Source of the DNA: Pseudocercospora fijiensis CIRAD86
Taxonomy: Eukaryota > Ascomycota > Dothideomycetes > Mycosphaerellales > Mycosphaerellaceae
DNA: 64,000 nucleotides
Assembly (NCBI RefSeq): GCF_000340215.1
Contig: NW_006921534.1
Location: forward strand, 4,711,041 to 4,775,040
Direction: 5' to 3'
Shown in pieces: positions 54,171 to 64,000 of the stretch (the first letter of the stretch is position 1; each line of letters begins with the position of its first letter). Below the pieces are notes generated by a model that saw only the letters and a list, made by a program, of their open reading frames with translations, searched no databases and was not told the origin of the DNA. The translations under genes were made by a program, and so were the position numbers.

Positions 54171-54769
54171 GATGCCATTGCCATAAGCAAATGCGAGGCG
54201 ATTCGGCTTCAACTCTGCAAACTAGAAACTCGAAGCGCACCAGTTCTATTGCTGGTTCATTCTCTTCATGTTTAGTCAACTCGAGCTAAGTACACAGCTC
54301 TTCAAGCCCGGCGACCACCAAGCAGTATCCCAAAGTGATAGTACCAGCTCTGAGACTGATCCACAGCTTTAACCCGAAACTGATTCGCACCTCAATACAG
54401 CCCGGCCACCAACTTCCCCGGAGCAGCTTCGCCACTCTTGTTGCGCAGTCAAAGATATCGTCATGGGTTGCTTTATGCAAAGGGATGGTGATGCCGGGAG
54501 CTGGCTGGTCTCAGCATCACAGCGGTGCGACTTCGATAGGCCTGCTGCCGATCAGCGTGACCTGGCCAACGTGATCTAAATTGTCTGGACGGTTGGACGA
54601 TTGCTGCTTATCTCTCAAGGCAATCCTGTGGCTTCCGTCGTCAATTCCGCCGTGAAAATATGGATATGAATCAAGTGAAGCAGTCTTGGTGCTATTGTCG
54701 TATTCAAAAAGTCGCGCTATGCGGTCGGAGGGCGGAAATTCAGTGCGACACCTGCTGTTACTATAATTA
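54171..54769. other. spacer between DBP9 and second repeat island
   Basis: Normal composition up to about 54769. No supported gene. Confidence 0.5.
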
Positions 54770-54879
54770 GTATGTAACCTAGTGTTCTTGGCGCCTGCAG
54801 TACTCTACTATAATGTCCAATTTCTATATCGTCGCATTTGCAGTAGTATAGAGCCCTTAAAGGTATTATTATAGCGCGT

Positions 54880-55930
54880 TTGCTAGACGATTAACTTAAT
54901 AAGATTAAACGGCTTTTCGACGAGCGCAACCTATCTAATATTAGCATCTCTAAGCTCGTTAATATCGCTAGGCGGACTATCGACAAACTCTATAACAATT
55001 ATAAGTTATTTAGTATACTATATATTAGTAATCTAGCTAAATTAGGTCGCTCTCGAAGGCTCCTACTAATCTATAAAGATATATATATTTCCGGCTCTTA
55101 TAAGGTCGCTTGTTACTAATCTATCTCTTACTATAGCGTATCTTTAAGTTCCTCGCAAATCGACCGACGGCGTACTAGGATAAGGTAATATAGTATCTAT
55201 AGAATAAGTTTAGCGTAGTTATAAGCTAACCGACGATCTCTCGGATACTAAAAGAGCGTAGCTAGTCGAGGAAGAAGGCGTTTCGTGTCGCTTATAAGCA
55301 AAATAGCGAGTTACGCGATAACTTTAGAGTATAGCAAATAGGCGTATTAGTAGAGAGGGTTATAACCGTCGACGAGAGTGCCTTAAATAAGCGTACTAGA
55401 TAGCGGAAGTATAGATACTCGCCTATTAATCGCCCTATATAGGAAGAGGGCTCGACGGTACGCTCGAAGAGGTAGAGTATATTACCTACTATCGGTATAA
55501 ATAGATACCTTCGAGGTACGCTTATCTACTAAGGTTCTATTACTAGCGATATGTTCGAGAGTTAGCTAAAGAATACGGTCCTACCGCAAATAGAGCTAGG
55601 TATAGTATTAGTTATAGATAACGCGTTAATCTACCGTATAGATAGTATAAAAGAAGCGTATCGACAGGTAGGTATATACCTAAAGATGCTACCGCTATAC
55701 TTACTAGACTTTAATCCTATTAAATTGTCCTTCTCGTCGCTAAAGGTATAGGTTAAGAAGAATATCTACGAGGCTAATTGCTTTACAGACTTCGGACAGT
55801 TTATAAGACACGCTATTAACGAGTTAAATACTAAACAGTACGTAGAAGCGTAGTTTTAGAAGGTAGGTTAGAGATATTAATTACACTTAATCTCGTATAG
55901 ACTCGCTTATACTAACAACTACCTCTAACT
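54880..55930 (+). pseudogene. RIP-killed Tc1/mariner (DD34E) transposase
   Basis: In one plus-strand frame, an N-terminal helix-turn-helix-like part (L-I-K-R-L-F-D-E-R-N, then R-R-T-I-D-K-L) precedes the DDE core. First Asp in V-D-E-S at 55371-55373, second in V-I-D-N-A at 55617-55619. The third position, in D-F-N-P-I-x-L-S-F, is at 55722-55724, with 34 residues between second and third, as in Tc1 (DD34E). The third codon is AAA (Lys) in place of Glu, a TpG to TpA change. TAG/TAA stops interrupt the frame throughout. The element is inactive. Terminal repeats of this copy were not identified. Confidence 0.8.
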
Positions 55931-56479
55931 TAGTAATACGGCTTTTTAACTCCTCTATTTCCTATCTTATTTCTTCTATAATAGTACGCGCAGTATCGGT
56001 AGCAACCTCCTTTATTATCGCTTCTATATACTATAGATCTAGTAGTACTAGCTATAGCGATAAGCCTCTTAAATTGATAGCTAACGGTAATGCAGTAGTC
56101 GGTAATATAGTAGTAGCATCTTGTATAAGGTCCTCTTCTTCTTAACTATCCGCAATCTATAAGGAACGAGGAATTAGTCGAATCTATACCGATACCTAAT
56201 TAACATACTTCTAATACGCTACTAGTAGCTATAGCGATTAAAGAGCCTAGAATTTAGTAGGGTTTAAGCCGTTTATATCGTATATAACATCTCGAGTTTA
56301 CTAAAGGTAGTGCTATTAGTAGGTCGCTATATTCGTATCGCAATCAAGTAGCGGCCCGGAGAGTATAGCTTCGAAAGCCGGAATCTATACTAACCGATAG
56401 GGCAATAACACAATACTACTATAACATATCTATATTGTCTCTTCGGTAGGAAACAATACTATTAATGCCGCTAAACAAC

Positions 56480-57200
56480 CTCCCGTTGTTCGTTTTAAAA
56501 AAGATGCAGTTATAATAAAGATATAGCTACGATAAGATATTCGAAAATTCGCGACTTCGAGCGCCTCCTCTATACCGAAATTTCGGCGTCTACTCGGCTT
56601 TGCTCGGCGGTTAAGCTTAGCGGGTCTATACTTAAGAAGCTAATTTTAACTACTCTAACTAGATACTAGCGCAATACTATAACGCATTGTTTTTTATTAC
56701 TACAAGTATAGAGAGCCGAGACTATATCTATCTAATGCACCTCTAATTTATACTATATAAAAATACGTAGTGTTAGTAGAATAAGAAGCGATATTAGTTA
56801 GACTAAATATTAGCTATTAAGCCGCCGACCTACGACCGGAAATCTACCTACCTTCTTCGGCCTCGCTTCTACCCTAAAATAGCGCTTCTATAGCTAACTA
56901 TAAAACAGACTATCTAACGACTTATTAATCCGACTAAGCCGCTGCTTACGTGTCTCCTTGTCTATATATCGACTAACTGCGGCGACAAATCGAGCGTATT
57001 AGCCTTCCTTAAGTCTAGCAGTAGTCTAACGGCTTAGTTTAACCCTCCTTAGCTATTTAAGTAAGAAGTCGCCTTCTTTAGCGAACACACGCTCAATATT
57101 GGCTATATTACTATGTCGCTTAGTCTAGCTGCTACTTAATTCTTTACGTAACTAGCTAAAGAAGCCTATTAATTCTATATCCGCTATATACGATTAATAG
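56480..57200 (-). pseudogene. decayed unidentified reading frame
   Basis: On the minus strand, if TAG is read as CAG, about 200 codons are coding-like with few other stops (H-S-N-I-A-N-I-E-R-V-F-A-K-E-G-D, then Y-I-D-K-E-T-R-K-Q-R-L). The rest of 57200-58590 has the same base bias but no frame I could follow. No family recognised; a repeat-borne protein is likely from context. Confidence 0.4.
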
Positions 57201-58590
57201 GAAGCGACCGAGGCTAGAATTAGACTTAATAGCAGTCTACCTGCTAGACTAGAAGCTACTATAGAAGCCGCTAGTAGACTAGACAACCGAGAGCGCTTTT
57301 AAAGAGCCCCTTGCTAGCTATAGTAATTGTAGATTACTATAGGGGTTAAAGCGCTAACAGCGGCCGTTCTAACTGTCTGTAGAGTTTTAAATAGGTTAGC
57401 TAGTTGCCTGCCCCTATTCTTCTATATCTTTAATGCTAGTGCGGAGCCTAGATTAGTAATAGATAAGCGACTATCTCGTACGCCTTTTACCTATCGAGAG
57501 GCAATCTTAGGGTAGATTTTGTAGTAGTCTTCCGCTCTGTCCGGACCGCTAAACTAGCAAAGTCTACCTTTATTAAGGCAGTATCTGTTCTTACACGGCT
57601 ATCGCTTTACTAACTCGTAACGCTAATCCGATAGTAAGCTAGTTAAACCGCTATTATTATTATTAGCTTTAGCTTCCGAGCTATTAGATTAGCCCTCGGC
57701 GGCTTCTATCTAGCTCGTACGTAGAGCGTCTAGTTATTACTATATAGCTATTATACGGGCTCTAGTTATCCGGCTTCGACGACCTTGTAAGGCTCTATTC
57801 GTAGTACGAGGCGGCTCTTTAATTATTACTATCTTCCGGCGCTTAATCGATAACTTAAAGTCTAGTCTTAACCCCTTCTTGCCCTAAGAGTGCTAAGAGG
57901 CTAGTATATCGTACGTACGTTAGAAATTGCCCTTCTAGACACTAGTTCTACGGAAATAGTGCTTAGTCTTAATCTTATCCGCTAAGGCGACAATCTCTAA
58001 GCTAGCTAACTTATAGTCGTCGTCGTTAGTGCTAGTATTACGCTAATTAGCGTACTAATCGTAGAATTCCTCGTAGTAAGCCTCGCTATTGCCGGTAGTC
58101 TTACGAGGAAAGTACTTAGTCGCAAGTAGTAACCGTAGGTTAGTTAGATTAGCTATTATCTACTATAATACGTACTCGAAGACCTCTACTTCTTATTCTA
58201 TAGCTTTATTTTCCTTTTTAGCCGATATATAGTCCTCGTCGTCTACGCTAATTTGCTAGGTTAGCTAAGTCTTACTAAGCAACTCGTTATCCGTATTAGG
58301 TCCTTTACTTAGCTTAACGGTCGGCTCTCGGCGGCTCTTCTTAGTAGCTCGTTTGTTAGTAGATTGCTATAGAGCGAGGGCTTCTTTCCTCTTAGAAGAA
58401 GGCTTCTACGGTCGCTTAGAGGCTCTTAGTATAGCGACGGCTTGTTAACTGCTTCCGGTTTAGCCTTGTTCTTAACCCTAATCGTTACTAGAGGACCTAA
58501 GTAGTTAGTAGTAAGAAAGGCTTTCGTTCCGTCCCTAGATTGCTACTAATTTTGTATAGTATAGGTAGGTCTACGGCAAAACAGTAGCTA

Positions 58591-59114
58591 CACGGAAATA
58601 TCTATGGTCTCCGCACATAGCGCGACTTTTTGAATACAGCAATATGCTAAACTCTGACCAAGCATTTGTGAGGCGATGTAGTTCGAGCCGAGCCTCACTT
58701 TCCCGGATGATTGGATTGCGCCTTCCCCGGAGACTCGTGGAATGCTTGAGGTCTAGCAGCAAACATGCAAGCGCGGGTGCAACAAGGCGAGTTCAAACAC
58801 TGATGGGAGCCAGCAAAACGCTGTCACGTCACCTCAGATGTATGATCCGTGGGAGTGTTGCCAAGCCAAGTCGGGCTTCGAAGCTTTAGAATAATGGTCC
58901 CAAGCCCCGCCCTCCGAGGATGGATACTCTTTGCATCTGCGCAGCACATTGTGCAATCCGTGTCACCTCAGCAGGCATTTGGTCTCCATATAGGGATCTT
59001 ATGAGTGAACAAAACCTGATTTTGGAATCATCTTCGTTACTGCATCCCCAGCCAATAAGCAACGACCAATCTTAAGGTCTAAAAAGCGCCTTCATAGCCT
59101 CTTCCATTGTCGCC
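58591..59114. other. intergenic after repeat island
   Basis: Composition returns to normal at about 58590. Short frames only, none supported. Confidence 0.5.
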
Positions 59115-59630
59115 ATGACGCGAGTCAGGATTCCAATGCCATCCAACCAAGAGCACGACACCATCGGCAACTCGCCAACTGCCGCCGTTAGACAGGCCGG
59201 CTTGGACAACAATCAGGGTGGATTGCAGGCTGTCACTCGTCTGTACACCCAGCTTGGCCGTCATCGCAGTGCATGGCTCTGTTTACAGGCCCAGAGAGCC
59301 CATGTCATGCAAGAATATCAGAACGGGCGCCGATTCTTCGAGGACTCCATGAGCTTGGTCTGCGACGTCCTTGCTACAGACAATTCGATAGATGGTGAGG
59401 ATTGGGACAGTGCCAAAGCACAGCTTCTTGAGGATGGTAGGACAATTCGCGCAAGGTCAGAGTCGGTTAAAGAGGTCGAGAAAAGGATCGCTTCAGTTGA
59501 ATGGGCCATTGGACAAGTCGAGTCGCAAATTATGACCGGGTTGATGAGGCTCGTGCCAGAAATGCCATCGGCAGCGAAATGGGTGAGTGACTTGAGGGAA
59601 TCGTCCACGGATGATGTGGCCTCTGGTTGA
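59115..59630 (+). CDS. coiled-coil hypothetical protein
   Basis: Intronless, 171 residues from ATG in good context (GCCATGACG). Residues about 40-155 are mostly helical by composition, with heptad-like charge pattern (E-V-E-K-R-I-A-S-V-E-W-A-I). No domain recognised. It converges on the next gene, 301 bp away; the gap 59631-59931 holds nothing seen. Both neighbours are helical proteins of unknown function and may be related in role, but no sequence similarity is apparent. Confidence 0.5.
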   Translation: MTRVRIPMPSNQEHDTIGNSPTAAVRQAGLDNNQGGLQAVTRLYTQLGRHRSAWLCLQAQRAHVMQEYQNGRRFFEDSMSLVCDVLATDNSIDGEDWDSAKAQLLEDGRTIRARSESVKEVEKRIASVEWAIGQVESQIMTGLMRLVPEMPSAAKWVSDLRESSTDDVASG

Positions 59631-59931
59631 AATTGGACATCCGAGGAAAGCTGCAGTCCTTCTCCAAGCCCAATGTAAGGGCCATGTCGCTCTAAATGAG
59701 TCTACAACGATTATTTAGCCAGTTTTTGGTTGCTGCATGCGAGCTCCTGCTCAGAATCGTGCAGCATGGCTCAGACCTAATGCTCCGACACTGCGCCTGG
59801 CGATCCCCGCATCGACGAGAAGAATGAGGGAAGTGTTATATGTGATTGAGCAGCCAGATCACTTTTGGATCCATGTACATAGTATTGCATTGATCACGAT
59901 TTTCGAGCAGCCGCGGAACTGAACAAGAATT

Positions 59932-60975
59932 TCAAGGCCCGCTGTCTAGATGAGAGTCCTTGGACTGTTTCATCGTAATTCCGGAGGCACTCTCTAAATC
60001 TAGTCCTTCTTCCGTTGTTGCGTGAATTGTGGAGATCGTCGTTAGTTGTCCACGTTCTGCTGTTGATTTATCGATGGAAGGTACAGTCGAGCCGGCCACA
60101 GTTGTAGTGTCGTGATCAGACCAAGAATGTCCATCATCCGGGAAGGGTTGATCAGAAGGGTTGTCTGTATCGCTCATGCGTCCGAGCCAGCGGGCTACTT
60201 TGCTTTCGACCTTGCTTACGAGAGATCCGTTGTCACTTTGACGCGCATATTTTGATGGGTCCGGGTCAAGACCAGCTTGAAGACAGAGCCTCAGAAGCTC
60301 TGCCGCCCGAGTGTTTGTTTGTGCCAGCTCTCTCTCCAAAGCTTGATACTCCTTGATGAGTTCGAGTTCAAACTCGCTTTCGCTTGATGGCACGGATACA
60401 CCTTGGTCAATATGTCGCTCACGCTCTCGCCGCCTGTCAGATTGCTCTTGAGGCAACTCATAGTCCAATCGCTCCCTGAAAAGCTTGCTGTCACCGAGCA
60501 CGTCGAAGTACTCTTCCAATAGCGGGTGGAGCCCGTCGGAATCTTGAAAGGGCTGCGGAGCTACGGTTATACTTTCGATTGTCGACGGCGCGACCTGGCC
60601 CGAGCCAAGCAATCGATCCATGTAGCTCTGTTTGCCATACACTTTTTGCTCGTCGCTGAACAATTTGAAATCCAGACCGCTCAGGTTGTAGTGCACCTCC
60701 TGCAGCTCAGTCATAGAGGTCTTTAAAGCTTCACAGTCCTCTCTGACTCTTTCGTCAAGATGTTTGAGAACTTCATATTGTGGGGTGCCAGTGCTTTCCA
60801 TTTGCTGCAGTGCTTCCATGAAAGCCTGTCGAGACTCGTCGAAATGCCTCATACAATGTTTGATTTTTCCATAGCTGCTTTGCACCTTCACTCGGAGCTC
60901 CAGGGCCTGTTCGCGGGTTTTGGCAATTTCCAAGCTGAGCTGGTTGATGTCCACGGCTTCTGCCGGTGGATTCAT
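59932..60975 (-). CDS. coiled-coil hypothetical protein
   Basis: Intronless, 347 residues from ATG (M-N-P-P-A-E-A). Residues 10-125 and 185-245 are charged helices with heptad pattern; between them lies a loop-rich stretch, and the C-terminal 90 residues are S/T/D-rich and disordered. No signal peptide, membrane segment or family recognised. The clean 347-codon frame and normal codon use support a real gene. Confidence 0.6.
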   Translation of the reverse strand: MNPPAEAVDINQLSLEIAKTREQALELRVKVQSSYGKIKHCMRHFDESRQAFMEALQQMESTGTPQYEVLKHLDERVREDCEALKTSMTELQEVHYNLSGLDFKLFSDEQKVYGKQSYMDRLLGSGQVAPSTIESITVAPQPFQDSDGLHPLLEEYFDVLGDSKLFRERLDYELPQEQSDRRRERERHIDQGVSVPSSESEFELELIKEYQALERELAQTNTRAAELLRLCLQAGLDPDPSKYARQSDNGSLVSKVESKVARWLGRMSDTDNPSDQPFPDDGHSWSDHDTTTVAGSTVPSIDKSTAERGQLTTISTIHATTEEGLDLESASGITMKQSKDSHLDSGP

Positions 60976-61622
60976 GCCTCTTGACGTTGATGTGATTTTG
61001 GCTCATCGGCAGTGGGCATGCCAGGCGGAGGAGGGAGGCCGGTCATTCGTAAATTTGGCGTGACGTGGACTGACTGGTATGCGGTCTTATTGTACACCCG
61101 CCTTGGGACTGATCACCGAACTTCAGCGAGTTCCGTGGACCGTGACTGTACTGGAGTATCCCCTGGCCTGGCAGAGTGATGGTCATATATCATGACCTGC
61201 GCTGCCAGAAAACTGCGGCCTCGATCTTCTAACTGACGCCTCCCTACCACTCTCTATTCACCTGCAATCGCCGAACCTCCACAATCTCACCGACTATCAC
61301 TATTCAGGTGGCGCAGTCACTTGCTGCCTGCTATTCGCCGCTCGGCTGCCCAATACTGTCTGTACAGTATACGCCTGCTTGGTGGGAAAATGGTGCATGA
61401 GGGATGCACCAAGGATCCCATCGTGCAGCTAGCTACCCTTGTGGTTCGCATGGTGCTGGGTATGAAAGCAGTGTCTCCGTCGCGTCCTGACGTTTGCACT
61501 TCAGCCTGATACGTGGACCAGTACAAAAATCGCAAGCGATGCCCAAGTCAGTGCTTTGGGACCTAATTGCATATCTATAAGAGCGAGGAGAACATGTTCT
61601 GAGCTCTTGAGTACGACAAGCG
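60976..61622. other. intergenic, divergent promoter region
   Basis: Between the coiled-coil gene (-) and the DUF6590 gene (+). No other gene recognised. Confidence 0.5.
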
Positions 61623-63430
61623 ATGGGTGACCTTTCTGAAGAAGCACACCAGCTTCTATGTCGTCCTGGATTTGCCAAAATTGCCCGAGCCGTGGTGGAC
61701 ATTCTGGATACCTACGCCACGGGACAAGGCTCGTCACAGAGACAAAGCCCAGAGTTTCACGTTACGTACAGTCTCGATGAGCAATTACGCCAGGCAAGTG
61801 CAAGGACAAGTCTATCAACTGTGTGCGCAGAACACAGTCGATGGAATCTGCTTCGGAGACTTGTAGACGAGGCCGAGGCATTCGACGAGCGAGCAGCATC
61901 CGATTCAGCACGAGCTACAGGAGTTAGTTCGGAGGATGGTAGTTCTCCTCAGATCCCCAGGCAAGTGACAGGCTTTGAACCCATTGGAGACTCGTCTTCG
62001 CTTACAGTCATACAGCGTAAATTATCACAATTCGTGTCGGCACTATCCATCCTCCAGCTCAACGATACCTCAAACGCCGCATCACATGGTCACACCTTCT
62101 CCGACTTCGCCTTCGTCCCACCAGCATACACTGTACAGCGGCTTTGGTCCTTCGCCTCTTGGACCTTTTCAAGCACTGCCTACGACTAATTTTCTGCAAC
62201 CTAATACCCCCTACCGTGGCGATGAGCACTATAGCCATACACGTTCCGTTTCACAGGCTGGGAATCCCGTATACAGAGCACAAAACTACGATGGTGGAGT
62301 GTTTTCACCTGCCCTTTCTCCAAACCGAAACACTCCTAGAATTCTTCAAAATCAGTCTCCGGGCCTCAATGATGCTTTCGGTTTACTGCCACATCTTTAC
62401 CAGACCAGTACGAGCCTTCAGCCGATGGTCAGGTGGCCAGCACACCAGGCTAATTCTCCGTCTGCGCACACGTGGCATGCACGCAGGCCCTCTACGGCCG
62501 ATCGACCAGTTGGACAACATGTGTCAAATATGAGAGGGGATGAGCATGGCACTACGAAGGCACTCTATGACAGTGAGACTTTCAATTTGCCGCCCGACTC
62601 TGTGTAATGCTTACACTAGTAGCGTTTAAACAGCAGCCACATCCTAAGAGATTCTTCAGGCTTGGAAGGGTAAGTTTTGGCATTTGGACGTCCGCGGCCG
62701 AGGCTGACCACCATAGGTATTCATGATATTGTGGACAGAACCACTGGGCGATGAACGTCTCTCCGAATCCAGCCAGTTTACACTGAAGGGACTGTACGAT
62801 GACTGGCTGCATCAAAAGGTCAGACGATTCATTGTGATTGGTGAAGCAGAGCGGCATTGTCTTGCGATGTAAGGTAACCCTTTCCAACCCGTTGTAGCAG
62901 TGCCTAACAGCATCAGACCCATCATGTCCTACGGCAACAAGGGCGTTTCTAAGCAAGGGATCAACAAAGCTGACCATGGCATTGTCTACATGGGGTCCAA
63001 AGCGTCAGAGCCACACGAGGACGAGCTTCCAGCAAGAGGCGAGTTGCCAATGGTTGCCATCGGCATCCGAGTGGACCCCGACAATCCCATAGAAAAACTG
63101 GCTTCCAAGTCACGTGTTCACTACAGCAAAGTATACACCATTGAGCACAACGTCAAAGCTCGCAGTGTGGGGATGATTCATCCTCGATCGGTTCCAGACT
63201 TGCTGATGCAGACTAAGCTGGTGTGGTCCAGGACTCCTAATGGTCTTGGAGCGCTATTGGGAGGCATGATGCCAGGACGGACAATAGACTTCGAAAGTGC
63301 CGAAAGCACATCGTGTACTGCAGACAAGCGCGATTGGGCAAAGCCACCAGATTTTACGGAAGTGGAGAATGCAACAGACCATATAGAACGAGTGAACTCG
63401 ACGCTTGCTCGGGATGGATATACTATGTAG
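61623..63430 (+). CDS. DUF6590-domain protein
   Basis: Proposed exons: 61623-61964, 62008-62572, 62623-62669, 62717-62868, 62917-63430. The introns of 43, 50, 47 and 48 bp all keep frame, giving 539 residues. The last three introns are well supported (GTGAGA...AGTAG; GTAAGT...CATAG; GTAAGG with CTAAC...ATCAG) because they rebuild a DUF6590 domain: K-R-F-F-R-L-G-R-V-F-M-I-L-W, then R-R-F-I-V-I, S-Y-G-N-K-G-V-S-K, A-D-H-G-I-V-Y, S-R-V-H-Y-S-K-V-Y and E-H-N-V-K-A. The first intron (GTGACA donor) is weak and exon 1 could belong elsewhere. The region before the domain is P/S/Q-rich and disordered. DUF6590 is a fungus-specific domain of unknown function. Confidence 0.7.
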
Positions 63431-64000
63431 CATTTCTGAAAAATGAGGTATCCAGGGCACCGGTTGCTTCGGTCTCCTTCTACATGCATTGTCTCATAGC
63501 TTGATATGCCACATTGTAGAATACCGCGTTCTCCGCCGCTAAAAACGGTGCAAGAATAACTCGGAATATTGAAAATCGTAGGCAAGTGCAGGCTGCTATT
63601 CGTTCATTCTCTAGTAAAGTAATCCGTTGCCAAATCGTTCATCTTAGGCGTCATCCACAGAGAGAGACAGAATTGCCACAGTATGATCCTTAGGTGCCCG
63701 ATATGCCAGAGGGTAAGATAGTAGTATGGTGAGATAAGTGCCAGACAGGATGTTCGCCCAGGCCCGCGCAAGGCGAGGCTAAAGAGCAGTATCCACGTAT
63801 CGAAGTGAGCAATTGATGGAAATGTTCGCTGACAGCTCAACATGAAACCGTGACGCCAACTGAAAAAGAATCAAGGTATGCTTGGAGACTTCGTATCGTG
63901 GAAGGTGGAGTCCCTTCGGTCAGTTGAGGACAATTTTCAGACGTTGATCCCGTTGGGCGCACACCGCAGCCTTCCTTTAGCAGCTTCTATGGCTCCTTCC
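63431..64000. other. window edge, nothing supported
   Basis: Ordinary composition; a 79-codon minus-strand frame at 63843-63604 has no similarity. A gene may begin beyond the window. Confidence 0.4.

Larger units (their letters stand above)
54770..58590. mobile_element. second RIP-degraded repeat island
   Basis: CA/TG depletion with CpG retained, as in the first island, with normal composition on both sides. It holds a dead Tc1/mariner transposase on + (about 54880-55930) and other decayed sequence, coding-like on - over about 56480-57200. The ends share AATTAGTA near 54777 with the reverse complement of TACTAATT near 58545, which could be terminal inverted repeats; this is weak. At 3.8 kb it is too long for one Tc1/mariner element, so at least two elements are probably present. 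Confidence 0.75.

Overview
The window is nuclear DNA of a filamentous ascomycete (Pezizomycotina). It is most likely a Dothideomycete, but that rank is an inference from the gene set. Supporting signs are short 43-84 bp GT-AG introns, fungal families (HeLo, DUF6590, F-box-like, fungal ALAD, acyl-CoA oxidase, Stn1) and two repeat islands with a strong repeat-induced point mutation (RIP) signature: CpA and TpG are nearly absent, TpA is in excess and CpG is kept.

Layout. (1) About 484-17594 is a RIP-erased composite island. A decayed DUF6589-type gene (+) lies tail to tail with a long decayed RecQ-type helicase gene (-). A full-length Ty3/gypsy retrotransposon (6282-13361; two 196 bp LTRs; target duplication GAAGC) interrupts the helicase reading frame. 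(2) 18377-54170 is a gene-dense block of normal composition: HEM2, a SWIM-RING protein, a HeLo-domain protein, peroxisomal acyl-CoA oxidase, an alpha/beta hydrolase, a Bcs1-like AAA ATPase, an Erp1-type p24 receptor, a rearranged patch with F-box-like fragments, tRNA-Ala(AGC), two coiled-coil genes, a fungal F-box-like protein, divergent STN1 and DNAJC9-like genes, a 1291-residue protein with three internal Myb/SANT-like repeats, RRP45, CWC15, a divergent Argonaute-like protein and DBP9. (3) About 54770-58590 is a second RIP island with a dead Tc1/mariner DD34E transposase and an unrecognised decayed reading frame. (4) 59115-63430 holds two coiled-coil hypothetical genes and a five-exon DUF6590 gene.

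The genes form no cluster or pathway. Several housekeeping genes concern RNA (RRP45 exosome, CWC15 splicing, DBP9 ribosome assembly) or telomeres (STN1).

The items most worth a second look are three. The tRNA-Ala(AGC) gene has its D-loop split by 54 nt that look like a spliceosomal intron, in addition to a normal tRNA intron. The Argonaute-like protein keeps PAZ and MID features but lacks recognisable PIWI slicer residues. The first island may be one large TIR-bounded element carrying DUF6589 and RecQ genes.
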